DNA from: JANQLU01 sp964434955
GTDB taxonomy: Bacteria > Planctomycetota > Planctomycetia > Pirellulales > Pirellulaceae
Length of the DNA: 18,892 nt
NCBI GenBank assembly: GCA_964434955.1
Contig: CAYSXI010000096.1
Coordinates: 1 to 18,892, forward strand
Reading direction: 5' to 3'
Under the pieces are notes generated by a model. That model was given only the letters and a program-made list of their open reading frames with translations, was not told the DNA's origin and searched no databases. Of this stretch, positions 1-7,927 are shown in pieces; positions within the stretch are counted from its first letter, which is position 1; the number at the start of each line of letters is the position of its first letter. The translations under genes were made by a program, and so were the position numbers.

Positions 1-350
1 ATGAGTTGGTAGGCGCGATAGTTAATGTCAATTGACTCGGGGGGATTTGAATTTCCCAGTGCCCGAAAAAGTCGCGGGCGAGACTTCGTCTCATTCCGTT
101 TCCGTTTACTCACAAATCACCCTGACGAGGACGCTTCGAATGGATCCAACCGATTCGCTTGTAGGATTGTTGAATTGATCGTTTCGGGCAATATCGTTTC
201 AACTTTTTTTGTCCGGTTTGCTGGCGAATGACGCGAATTCTATATCGGCGGAAGCCACGGCTGATGGGCCGACTTCGGTTGAAATTCGAATCGCATGGGT
301 TACGATGATTCCGTTTGAAACCGGTTCGATTCGACGACAGGCGGCACAGC
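1..350. other. Left-edge region without a supportable gene
   Basis: I see no convincing gene here. Short open frames exist on both strands (for example 25-231 on plus), but their translations show no recognisable domain, signal peptide or ribosome binding site. The stretch may hold the promoter of the START-like gene that begins at 351. I found no repeat or RNA gene in it. Confidence 0.5.
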
Positions 351-953
351 ATGCGACCATTATTCAAGTATTTGATTTACGGTAGCGTGGCGCTTGTGAT
401 TGTGGCCAGTGTCCTGTTTTGGTTTGGTGGTCGCAAACAGAAGATCAGTTACACGGTCCGAATCAAGGATTCACGAGCGGAGGTATTTCGCCACCTGACG
501 GATCCCGAGCTGATCAAGGAATGGGCCAAGGATGTGGTGTCGATCGAGCCGTTGACCGAAGGGGGCCATCGAGAGGGCGCGCAAGCGCGAATGACCATTG
601 AATCGGAGGGTCGTACCTTGGTGTTTACTGACGAGGTGTTGGCGACCGCAAAAGACCAGTCTCGACTTTTGGTCCGATCGAATTCGGATTTCCTCGAATA
701 CAGCAGCGATTATCGATTAAACGAATCGGGCGATACGACTGAGTTGACCGTCCACGTTGAATATCGTTTCCTTGGAATCTACCGGTTCCTGGGTGTTGTT
801 CCCGGGCCTGCCAAGGCAATCCTCGAAGAGGATATGGAGAAGTTGAAGAAAGACGTGGAGTCAACGGAAAACTTGAAAACCAACGATGGTGAAAAGGCGT
901 CCGAAAAGAACAAACCGGATTCCGACGATCAGAAGAAACAACCAGCAAATTGA
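351..953 (+). CDS. Membrane-anchored SRPBCC/START-like protein
   Basis: A protein of about 200 residues. Residues 7-26 form one hydrophobic helix, followed by a basic GGRKQK stop-transfer. Residues 30-165 read like an SRPBCC (polyketide cyclase/START-like) fold: an opening strand YTVRIKDSRAEVFRHLTDPE, the typical 'helix then W' segment (LIKEWAKDV) and alternating beta strands. The C-terminal 40 residues are a charged, low-complexity Lys/Asp/Glu tail. An upstream TTG at 315 is in frame, but the ATG at 351 puts the membrane helix right at the N terminus and is preferred. It precedes folD by 35 nt on the same strand and may be cotranscribed. The ligand is unknown; the SRPBCC assignment comes from pattern only. 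Confidence 0.7.
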   Translation: MRPLFKYLIYGSVALVIVASVLFWFGGRKQKISYTVRIKDSRAEVFRHLTDPELIKEWAKDVVSIEPLTEGGHREGAQARMTIESEGRTLVFTDEVLATAKDQSRLLVRSNSDFLEYSSDYRLNESGDTTELTVHVEYRFLGIYRFLGVVPGPAKAILEEDMEKLKKDVESTENLKTNDGEKASEKNKPDSDDQKKQPAN

Positions 954-988
954 AGTTACAAAACTTCGAGTTAATAAAGGGTGAAACA

Positions 989-1865
989 TTGGCGGCACAG
1001 ATTATTGACGGCAAGTCATTTGCCAAACAGATTCAAGAAGAAATTCGACAGCGGGTCGAAGAGCATGTTTCTGGCGGCGGACCAAAGCCCAAACTTGCGG
1101 CGGTCCTGGTTGGCGAGAACCCTGCGAGCCAGGTGTATGTCCGAAATAAACAGCGAGCCTGCGAGCGCGTGGGAATCGACAGCGAACTGCATCGCCCGTC
1201 TGCCGAAATTTCGNNNNNNNNNNNNNNNNNNNCTGAACACAGACGAATCGGTCAGTGGCATTCTGGTGCAGTTGCCTCTTCCCGATCAGATTGATGAACA
1301 GAAGGTTCTCGATCGAATTGATCCGATGAAGGACGTTGACGCCTTTCATCCCGAGAATGTTGGATTGCTGAGTCAGGGACGGCCGCGGTTTTTGCCTTGC
1401 ACGCCCCATGGGATTGTTCAATTGCTGGATCGCTCGGGAGTGGATACTTCCGGAAAGTCAGCCGTCGTCATCGGGCGCAGCGATATTGTTGGCAAGCCGA
1501 TTGCGTCCATGTTGATGCAGAAAGGTTTGCCGGGAATCAAAGCCGGCAACGCGACGGTGACGGTATGCCACAGCCGAACCCAGGATCTCGCATCCGTGGT
1601 ACGTGAGGCGGACATCGTTGTCGCGGCAATTGGAAAAGCAAACTTTGTCACAGCCGACATGATCAAGCCGGGTGCGGTGGTGATTGACGTCGGAATCAAC
1701 CGGCTTGATGACAAGCTGGTTGGCGATGTGGATTATGATCCTGTCTCGGAAGTTGCTGGAATGATCACGCCCGTCCCCGGAGGCGTCGGTCCTTTGACGG
1801 TGACGATGTTGTTGGACAACACGTTGATGGCTTGCAAATTGCAAATTGGCAATGCCGTAAGTTAA
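989..1865 (+). CDS. folD: Bifunctional methylenetetrahydrofolate dehydrogenase/cyclohydrolase FolD
   Basis: FolD interconverts 5,10-methylene-THF, methenyl-THF and 10-formyl-THF in the cytosol, using NADP, and so supplies one-carbon units for purines and formyl-methionine. Family motifs are plain: IIDGK at the start, VLVGENPASQVYVRNKQRAC carrying the catalytic Tyr and Lys, GILVQLPLP, KDVDAFHPENVG, PCTPHGI, the Rossmann loop VVIGRSDIVGKP, DVGINR and PVPGGVGPLT. I chose the TTG at 989 because it gives MAAQIIDGK, matching the usual N terminus, and has AAAGGGTG seven bases upstream. A TTG at 950 is in frame but adds an atypical extension. A run of 19 N (1214-1232) interrupts the gene. Both flanks are in frame only if the true gap is a multiple of three; by comparison with E. 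coli FolD about 10 residues are missing. Confidence 0.95.
1214..1232. other. Assembly gap (19 N) inside folD
   Basis: Nineteen unresolved bases. The upstream folD codon ends exactly at 1213 and the downstream codon starts exactly at 1233, so the real insert must be a multiple of three and 19 is only a placeholder. The gap falls between the segment equivalent to E. coli LPETTS and LNADNT, where about 10 residues (30 bases) are expected. Confidence 0.97.
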
Positions 1866-1995
1866 TGCCAGTCCCCATCACCGTGGATTGGGCACATTTC
1901 TCAATCGCGCGCTGAGTTGCTTGATTCGCCAATGCGCACTGAGCAAATCAGCTTGTTGTTTTCGTATTCTGACTTGAACGCTGTCGAGGTGCCTT

Positions 1996-2988
1996 GTGAA
2001 TTCGAAGAAATCACGGGAGCGAAGTTCCCGGCAAGTGGATGGTGAGTCCCCGAAGCCAAAAGGGAAACGTTGGATCCGACGGGTTTTGATCGGGCTATTC
2101 GTGTTTTTGTTCGTGTGGCTTGCAAGCGATTTTGGCTATTCACGGTACGTTCAAACGCAAATCAGTCGCTGGGAAAGTAACATCTCTCGTGACGATAACG
2201 GCGTGCGCCTGGGCTGTGATTCCTTTACATTGAACAATGGTGATCGGGCGATTCTGTTTGTTCATGGTTTCAATGAGACGCCGCAGATCTGGTACAAGAT
2301 GGCGCCGAATTTAGCCGAACGAGGATTTACCTGCCGGGGCCTGCGACTGCCGGGTTTCGGTGAACCCATCGAAGAGTACCGGAAATCCAACCACGAAGCT
2401 TGGCTCAAGGCAATCGACGAGGAGATTAAATCCTTGCAGGAGAAGCACACAATGATTATCGTCGTCGCCCATTCATTGGGCGGAGCCGTGACCGTGCAGC
2501 AACTTCTTCAGGAGCCGGGTTGCGTTGACGGTGTCGTGTTACTTGCACCCGCGATCGATACAGCGAGCGTTCGAAGCCCGTTTTTGACCACGCGGTTTTG
2601 GCACGAGTTTTCCAAGTGGACACTGCCATTTTCTCAAACCGCGATGAGTCCATTCGAATATGATGCCAAGGACCCCAAGGAGCAGCAGGTTAAGCTTCGC
2701 AATAAATTCAGTCCCAGGTCGGTTGTCAATTCCATGTACCACTTGATCGACGAGAATCGAGATCGCGCGGGCGAAATCAAAACCCCCGCCCGCTTCTTCG
2801 TTTCACCAGATGATCAAGTTGTGGATACGGCAACGGTCAAGAATTTCTATCAAGCTTGGGGCGCTGAAAACAAAAGCTTGACCGAATTGGATAATTCGGG
2901 GCACGCCATTCCGATCGACTTTGACTGGAAAGACGTCGCCGATGAAGTTGAAGCTTTCGCCAACGAGCTTGCGGAAGGAGTTCGTTAG
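1996..2988 (+). CDS. Membrane-anchored alpha/beta hydrolase (serine hydrolase)
   Basis: A protein of 330 residues with one N-terminal membrane helix (about 28-45), preceded by a basic stretch and followed by an alpha/beta hydrolase domain. Visible landmarks are the oxyanion-loop HGFNE (from His90), the nucleophile elbow AHSLGG with Ser160, an acid in SPDDQVVD (Asp272 or Asp273) and the catalytic His303 in NSGHAIPID. This gives a complete Ser-Asp-His triad. The layout suggests an esterase or monoacylglycerol lipase-like enzyme, but the substrate cannot be told. The start is GTG at 1996 with GAGGT six bases upstream; an ATG would lose the membrane segment. Only eight bases separate its stop from epmA, so the two are probably cotranscribed. 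Confidence 0.85.
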   Translation: MNSKKSRERSSRQVDGESPKPKGKRWIRRVLIGLFVFLFVWLASDFGYSRYVQTQISRWESNISRDDNGVRLGCDSFTLNNGDRAILFVHGFNETPQIWYKMAPNLAERGFTCRGLRLPGFGEPIEEYRKSNHEAWLKAIDEEIKSLQEKHTMIIVVAHSLGGAVTVQQLLQEPGCVDGVVLLAPAIDTASVRSPFLTTRFWHEFSKWTLPFSQTAMSPFEYDAKDPKEQQVKLRNKFSPRSVVNSMYHLIDENRDRAGEIKTPARFFVSPDDQVVDTATVKNFYQAWGAENKSLTELDNSGHAIPIDFDWKDVADEVEAFANELAEGVR

Positions 2989-2996
2989 ACAGAATC

Positions 2997-3968
2997 ATGT
3001 CGGGAGATTTTGGGCCCTCTGCCACAATCGAAGTACTGAAAAAGCGTTCGGATTTGTTGCAGCAAGTTCGCGCCTTTTTCCTTGAACGTGATTTCATGGA
3101 AGTCGATACGCCGATGTTATCCGCGGATACCGTGGTCGATCGCTATATCGAACCCATCTCGGTTTCGATTAATGCAAACGGCAATCACAAGCCAATGTTC
3201 TTGCAGACTTCCCCCGAGTTCGCCATGAAGCGGCTGCTCGCCGGATCCGCGAAGAGAATTTTCCAGCTCGGAAAGGCCTTTCGAAATGGTGAGTGCGGTC
3301 GTCAACACCAGCCCGAATTCACCATGTTGGAGTGGTATCGGACAGGTGACTCGTACGAGCAAGGTCGGCAGTTGCTGGATGAATTCGTCCAGTCCATCTT
3401 GCGGGTTCCACCAGCCCTGCAGTTGACTTACCGCGAAGCGCTAATCCGGTTCGCGGAAATCGATCCTTACACGGAAGACTCGCTCCAATTGCAACGGTCA
3501 TTGAGCTCCCTCGGCATCGAGATATCATCCGCAGACGGAGAGGTCGATCGAGATAATCTTTTGAACTTGGCGCTATCGCAATTGGTCGAGCCAAAACTGA
3601 AGCACGAACCTTCGGTGATCATCTATGACTGGCCGGCCACCCAATCGGCCTTGGCCAAAGTCAGAAACGACAACCGGTTCGCAGTCGCAGAAAGATTCGA
3701 GATCTATGTCAACGGAATGGAGTTGGCAAACGGTTATCACGAATTGACCGACGCCAACGAACTCGCGACTCGAAATGACAAAGTGAATCGCCAGCGTCTA
3801 AATGATGGTGGTCAAGAACTACCCGTTGAAAGTCGCATGTTAAGGGCCATGCAAAGCGGGCTTCCCGAAAGCTGTGGGACGGCTCTCGGATTTGATCGGC
3901 TATTGATGCTCAAAATCGGCGAAGACGACATTCGCAACGTCGTCCCCTTCGATTTTGATCGCGCCTGA
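2997..3968 (+). CDS. epmA: Elongation factor P lysine-34 (beta-)lysyltransferase EpmA
   Basis: A class II lysyl-tRNA synthetase catalytic domain without the N-terminal tRNA-anticodon domain, 323 residues, the usual EpmA (PoxA/GenX) size. Seen: motif 1 region FLERDFMEVDTPML, motif 2 region FQLGKAFRNGECGRQHQPEF followed by TMLEWYR, and motif 3 GTALGFDRLLML. Family knowledge: EpmA attaches (R)-beta-lysine, made by EpmB, to Lys34 of EF-P, which relieves ribosome stalling at polyproline. No efp or epmB gene is in the window. The ATG start is eight bases after the hydrolase stop. The gene is convergent with the selenoprotein gene, only 10 bases between the two stops. Confidence 0.93.
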   Translation: MSGDFGPSATIEVLKKRSDLLQQVRAFFLERDFMEVDTPMLSADTVVDRYIEPISVSINANGNHKPMFLQTSPEFAMKRLLAGSAKRIFQLGKAFRNGECGRQHQPEFTMLEWYRTGDSYEQGRQLLDEFVQSILRVPPALQLTYREALIRFAEIDPYTEDSLQLQRSLSSLGIEISSADGEVDRDNLLNLALSQLVEPKLKHEPSVIIYDWPATQSALAKVRNDNRFAVAERFEIYVNGMELANGYHELTDANELATRNDKVNRQRLNDGGQELPVESRMLRAMQSGLPESCGTALGFDRLLMLKIGEDDIRNVVPFDFDRA

Positions 3969-3978
3969 GCCCAGCACT

Positions 3979-5307
3979 TTACTGCAGGCGAATGCTTGCT
4001 TCCTTCTTTTGCCCGTTGCGCAGGTAAATGATGGAAACCGTGTCGCCACGCTTCTTTTCCTGGACGGCGAATTCAATCAACGCGGACTCGCTCATCAAGT
4101 CATCACGTCCGCCAAAGCTGACAATGACATCGCCTTTGCGAATGCCCGCGCGCATGGCCCGGGCATGATTGCCATATCGTCCAACATGATCCGCGCGAAG
4201 CGCCATCTTGCCATCCACAATTTTCAAACGCGTTCGCTCGCGATCCGACAGTGTTTTGAGGGTCATTCCCCCCGTCGCCATTCGCCGAAGGTCCCAACTG
4301 GTCGGCCGCCAGTCGATGACAGTTTCTTTTCGCCAGCCCTCGGCAAGCTGCAACTTGGCCGTTTTCGAGTTTCCGCCCCTCGTATAAACCACGTCCAATG
4401 ACTGGGCTTTTCCTTCGAGGTTATGAAGGATCCAGTGAATGTCGGCCTCGGAAGCAATTTGGCATCCATTGATCGAATCGATCTGATCTCGCGACTTCAT
4501 TCCAGCCTTGGCCGCGGCAGACCCCTTCACGACTTGATTGACCGTTGCGCGTGTCTTCTTGTTGAAGGTCAAGCCAAGTCGTTCACCGGAGGGAAATGGA
4601 TAGAGCAGTTTTTCAGGCAGCGGTTGATTGCGATCGCGGTACTCAACCCTTTGGGCATCGCGAACTTGATGACAGTGGATGCAGCTTTTCGCAACTTGAC
4701 CGCGATAGTCCAGATCCGATTTGAATCGTGTCAGCGAAGAGTATCTTTCCGGAACTTCCACATCGGTTTGATTTGGCTGTTTCAGTTTGATTCTTGTTTT
4801 GATCTGCGGGAATTCGTCGTGCATTTCCAGGACGGTCCGCATGGTTGCAGCCAAACCCTCGAGTGCCACGTCTTTGTCGGCATCGTGGCCGCTCCGAGTG
4901 GCGTACCGCGCATAGATTGTTTTGTCGGCATTCAGGAAGAAGACGGAAAACGTCAAGTCATAATCAAACTGAAACAGTTTCAGGTCGAGACTGTTACATT
5001 TGACCAGTCGAACCGTAATAAATTTGTCCGAGAGCGCTTTGATTTTTCGGTCGCGACGAACAACCTGTTCGTCAAATGCTTTACAAGCCTCTCAGGGGAT
5101 GCAGCGAAGCACAACCATTAACGGTTTGTTCATTTTTTCCGCGGCAGTGATTCCTTTGTCGAGATCGTCATAGTACCAGGAAAGGTCTTTGATTAGCTGA
5201 TCTCGATCCGATCGAACTTTCTGGTCCCGAGTTTGGGCGCTGCCATTGGGAATTCCCCACGAAAAGATGGTGGCGGCGAACAGAAAAAAGTGGATTGCCT
5301 TTTTCAT
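3979..5307 (-). CDS. Thioredoxin-like/PDZ selenoprotein, UGA at codon 72 read as selenocysteine
   Basis: One 443-codon frame broken only by a TGA (5092-5094). Residues 1-24 are a signal peptide (MKKAIHFFLF ... NGSA|Q). Residues 40-130 look thioredoxin-like, with C69-I-P-U72-E-A-C75 where a redox CxxC would sit. The frame stays open and protein-like after the TGA (EACKAFDEQVVRRDRKIKAL and on). C209-I-H-C212-H213 is a CxxCH haem-c-type motif. Two PDZ-like domains follow (about 240-305 and 355-442, with GERLGLTF and GIRKGDVIVSF). Planctomycete genomes carry proteins annotated as Trx7/PDZ (seleno)proteins, and I place it there. A SECIS-like hairpin follows the TGA. The ATG at 5307 has GAGGA seven bases upstream. 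Likely role: periplasmic thiol redox or folding. The alternative is a pseudogene with one stop, but the intact flanks, the CxxU context and the hairpin argue against it. Confidence 0.85.
5055..5073 (-). promoter_or_regulatory. SECIS-like hairpin for UGA recoding
   Basis: On the minus strand, starting 18 bases after the TGA, a perfect 7-bp stem GACGAAC/GTTCGTC closes a 5-base loop AGGTT. Bacterial SECIS elements lie within the coding sequence just 3' of the UGA and have a short stem with a loop containing GU; the E. coli fdhF loop is AGGUCU. Spacing, stem and loop all fit SelB-dependent selenocysteine insertion. Confidence 0.8.
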
Positions 5308-5425
5308 GGTTTCCTCAGCCATTTTGAAAAGAACGTGAATCGAACATAATCTTAAGTGATGAGTACCCGTGTCGCAAAGAAATCGTACAAGCAATCGCCG
5401 AACAGCCTGGAAAAATTCAAAAGTC

Positions 5426-6160
5426 ATGAATCAACTGCAGTCGGGAATCGCGGATCAGGGATATGAGCTCATGCATGGCGTCTATTCGTCGGAAGAGTGC
5501 CTGCAAATGCTCAGCGAACTGAATCGGCTGTTTCAGCAGGAAGAAATGGTATCCATTCGTTCATCACGTGGGACGGTGTTTGCTGCACGCAACGTGATCA
5601 AGATCGTTCCGGAAGTTCACGCGTGGTGGCAGAAGCCGCGACTGGTCGAGCGGTTGACGTATGTCCTGGGAGAACATTTTGGTTTGGTGCGTGGGCTCTA
5701 TTTTGACAAGCCGTCGCACCGTAGCTGGTCGCTTCCGTTTCACAAAGACATGACGATTGCGGTGAAAGACAATCGACTGAAGTCCGATGAATTCTCGAAG
5801 CCAACGACCAAGGCGGGTGTGCCCCATGTGGAAGGTTCCGAATCGGTCCTGGCGAACATGTTAACGTTGCGGATTCACCTGGATACGGTGACAGATTTCA
5901 ATGGACCACTCCAGGTCATTCCAGGATCCCACTTGAGCGGAAAGTCAACGGCCGGGTACTCGGGGCAACCGGATGTGATCACGTGCGAAGCCGGTGACGT
6001 GCTCGCGATGCGGCCGCTAGTTTCTCATGCTTCGGGCCATTCGGATCCGGCGCGAGAAATGCATCGGCGGATTTTGCACTTGGAGTTTGCCGCCGAAGAA
6101 CAGCTGGCAGATGGATTTCAATGGCAGGATTTCATTAGGCCGGAGATTCACCAGCGCTAA
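5426..6160 (+). CDS. Phytanoyl-CoA dioxygenase (PhyH) family protein
   Basis: About 244 residues with a double-stranded beta-helix Fe(II)/2-oxoglutarate oxygenase pattern. The metal triad is visible: H106-K-D108 in LPFHKDMT and H201 in LVSHASGHS. The 2-oxoglutarate-binding Arg is 214 or 215 in HRRILHLEF. GPLQVIPGSHLSG is the family's hallmark strand turn. These enzymes hydroxylate small molecules; the substrate is not predictable here. The ATG at 5426 gives an N terminus (IADQGYELMHGVYSSEEC) that aligns with the normal start of the fold. An in-frame GTG at 5369 would add 19 residues rich in Arg, Asn and Ser and lacks a clear ribosome site. It is divergent from the selenoprotein gene, about 120 bases between starts. 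Confidence 0.85.
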   Translation: MNQLQSGIADQGYELMHGVYSSEECLQMLSELNRLFQQEEMVSIRSSRGTVFAARNVIKIVPEVHAWWQKPRLVERLTYVLGEHFGLVRGLYFDKPSHRSWSLPFHKDMTIAVKDNRLKSDEFSKPTTKAGVPHVEGSESVLANMLTLRIHLDTVTDFNGPLQVIPGSHLSGKSTAGYSGQPDVITCEAGDVLAMRPLVSHASGHSDPAREMHRRILHLEFAAEEQLADGFQWQDFIRPEIHQR

Positions 6161-6212
6161 TTGCCCCGGCCATTTTGTTTCCGGGCTCGATGGCGATTAA
6201 AGAAAACTGGTT

Positions 6213-6251
6213 CCGCGACCAGGTGCCGCGACCAGGTGCCGCGACCAGGTT
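6213..6251. repeat. 13-bp tandem repeat, three copies
   Basis: The unit CCGCGACCAGGTG is repeated head to tail at 6213-6225 and 6226-6238, with a third copy from 6239 that ends in GGTT. A further partial CCGCGA follows. It lies between the dioxygenase gene and the tRNA-Trp. Function is unknown; it is probably a simple slippage repeat. Confidence 0.9.
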
Positions 6252-6285
6252 CCGCGAATTGTCGCCTTCCGCAAACGAAGTCAAG

Positions 6286-6355
6286 CAACGGTGCAAGGAT
6301 TCGAACCCTGTGCAGCGGGTTTGGAATCCGCTTACTCTCCCAGGAGCACACCGCT
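6286..6355 (-). tRNA. tRNA-Trp (CCA), short D arm
   Basis: The acceptor stem AGCGGTG/CACCGTT is fully paired (one G-U), with discriminator G73 as usual for Trp. The T arm is CAGGG-TTCGAAT-CCTTG. The anticodon loop TTCCAAA carries CCA; its stem ends in an A-C mismatch. Positions 8-26 comprise only 17 bases: a 3-bp D stem CTC/GAG with a 6-base loop CTGGGA. The gene lacks encoded CCA and has CTT after G73. It lies 93 bases downstream of the HNH gene on the same strand, away from the main tRNA array but sharing its 3' signature. Confidence 0.85.
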
Positions 6356-6448
6356 GTGAATATGGGCCTCAGGCTTCAATTGGTCGAGCGAATCGTTCGA
6401 CCGCAATTCACCTGAGGCTGAAACCAGAACGCATCAATCTTGATTCAG

Positions 6449-7042
6449 CTAACGCAACTCGGCGTTCCAGTAAGCGTCGCTGATAAACTTTTGCCAGCTT
6501 TCCATCCGGATCGAGTGGCGTGAAAAGGCTGGATTCCACTCAGGTCGCACCGGCTTCTTGCGAAGCTTCAGCCCCGCCTGTTCCGGAGTCCGATTTGCCT
6601 TGTTGTGATTGCACTTCACACAAGCCAGCACGCAGTTTTCCCAAGTCGATTGGCCGCCCTGAGCCCTAGGCATAACGTGGTCAATCGACAGCTCTTCCCC
6701 CTGTGGCTGAGCCCCGCAATACTGACAGGTAAACCGGTCTCGCTTGAAAATGTTGCGTCGACTAAATGTGACGGAAGCCGAAGGCAAACGGTCAAAGCTC
6801 GTAAGCGCAACAACTTCTGGCACCCGAAAACGTTGGGTAACAGCCTGTACAAAGGGCTGACCGTCTTCCGGGACCAGCTCCGACCAATCCGACCATTCAA
6901 AAAGTTGATATGACTCGGGATCGACAACGCGCGCCGTTCCGTTAAAGACCAACGTCAACGATCGTGCGACGGAGATCACGTTGATTGGCTGCCAGTTTCG
7001 GTTGAGCACCAAAGCTGGACGTTGTAGTGCGCTTGCAACCAC
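6449..7042 (-). CDS. HNH endonuclease domain protein
   Basis: 197 residues. The C-terminal half is a classic zinc-binding HNH module: C106-x2-C109, the catalytic D121-H122 in SIDHVMPRAQGG, N136 in WENCVLAC, and C141-x2-C144 with H146. The N-terminal part (ALVLNRNWQPINVISVARSLTL and on) matches the widespread stand-alone bacterial HNH proteins that open with a 'vLn..y.pl.v.....a..l...gka' segment. Their biological role is not settled; it may be DNA repair or nicking rather than restriction, and no methylase is adjacent. The start is GTG at 7042 with AGGAG about seven bases upstream. tRNA-Trp follows downstream on the same strand. Confidence 0.9.
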   Translation of the reverse strand: MVASALQRPALVLNRNWQPINVISVARSLTLVFNGTARVVDPESYQLFEWSDWSELVPEDGQPFVQAVTQRFRVPEVVALTSFDRLPSASVTFSRRNIFKRDRFTCQYCGAQPQGEELSIDHVMPRAQGGQSTWENCVLACVKCNHNKANRTPEQAGLKLRKKPVRPEWNPAFSRHSIRMESWQKFISDAYWNAELR

Positions 7043-7208
7043 GGTACCGCTCCTATTCTTTCTGTCAGTGAATCATTCCATGTATTTCCAGTGATGTTGG
7101 ATACAAGATGGACACTTGGTTAACAAAAAAGTTCGATCGGCATCTCAAATTAGTTCAGGATCGTTTTCGCGAAGCTACAATAGCAGCATCATTTTTCAGG
7201 GAGTCATC

Positions 7209-7748
7209 ATGAAACAATTCCATTTTCTAATCATCGCAACTTTGTTGATTTGCCCGTGGTTCGTTAAACCGCTGGGTGCAGAAGTCAAAGATTCGGCGGC
7301 AGATGGATTCCAGATCAGTCTGCAAGTCGAAACGTCGGCATCGAATGAACAGGCGTTTGCAGCGTTGACCAAGGATTTTTCCAGTTGGTGGGATGCCAGT
7401 CATTCCTACAGTCAGAAAGCTTCAAACCTTTCGATGGACTTGACCAGAAACTGCATGTTGGAGAAGCTGCCGCAGGGCGGTTTTGTCCGCCACATGGAGA
7501 TTGTTTTCTATCAACCCAACCAGCAGCTTCGGCTTAGCGGTGGTCTTGGTCCACTCCAGGAAATGGGTGTCTCTGGTTGTCTGACTTTCAAATTCGTTGA
7601 AACCGAAAACGGAACCAAGATCCAGTTGAGCTATAGCGTGACGGGAAGAGCCTCTCAGAAACTCGATAAGATCGCGGCACCTGTGGATGGTGTGCTTAAG
7701 GGGCAGCTGGAACGGTTGAAAAACCACTGCGACAAGTTGAAAAAATGA
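7209..7748 (+). CDS. Secreted SRPBCC/START-like protein
   Basis: 179 residues. Residues 1-24 are a signal peptide (MKQFHFLIIATLLICPWF ... LGA|EV). The rest reads as an SRPBCC fold: ISLQVETSASNEQAFAALTK, then a Trp-rich helix (DFSSWWDASHSY), then strands including GGFVRHMEIVFY and GTKIQLSYSVTG, ending in a long C-terminal helix (DGVLKGQLERLKNHCDKL). The closest comparison is Aha1/polyketide-cyclase-like periplasmic proteins that bind small hydrophobic ligands; the ligand is unknown. The ATG at 7209 has AGGGAG seven bases upstream and directly precedes the signal peptide, so the in-frame start at 7116 is rejected. It appears to be a single-gene unit. Confidence 0.8.
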   Translation: MKQFHFLIIATLLICPWFVKPLGAEVKDSAADGFQISLQVETSASNEQAFAALTKDFSSWWDASHSYSQKASNLSMDLTRNCMLEKLPQGGFVRHMEIVFYQPNQQLRLSGGLGPLQEMGVSGCLTFKFVETENGTKIQLSYSVTGRASQKLDKIAAPVDGVLKGQLERLKNHCDKLKK

Positions 7749-7927
7749 TCGCGCACGATTTGCGAGTTTCGGCAAAGCCGTGTACATGTTCTGAGTTCTG
7801 CGGCGTGTATTCTCGAGGGCCGGGTCGTCTGCGCTAACGTCGCACCATCAGCTCCGTTGGCGGTGGGTGGCCGCCTGCCCGGGAAATCCGGCACATCGAA
7901 TTTGTGCTAATATTGACGCATTCATAA

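Noticed and set aside
981..1865. Separate start of folD at 981
   Set aside because: That frame upstream of the N gap gives an unrelated sequence; the FolD N terminus lies in the frame starting at 989 and changes frame only because the gap length is wrong.
3979..5427. Two separate minus-strand genes (5092-5427 and 3979-4956)
   Set aside because: The frames are identical and open through the intervening bases apart from one TGA in a CxxU context with a SECIS-like hairpin, so one selenoprotein gene is the better reading.
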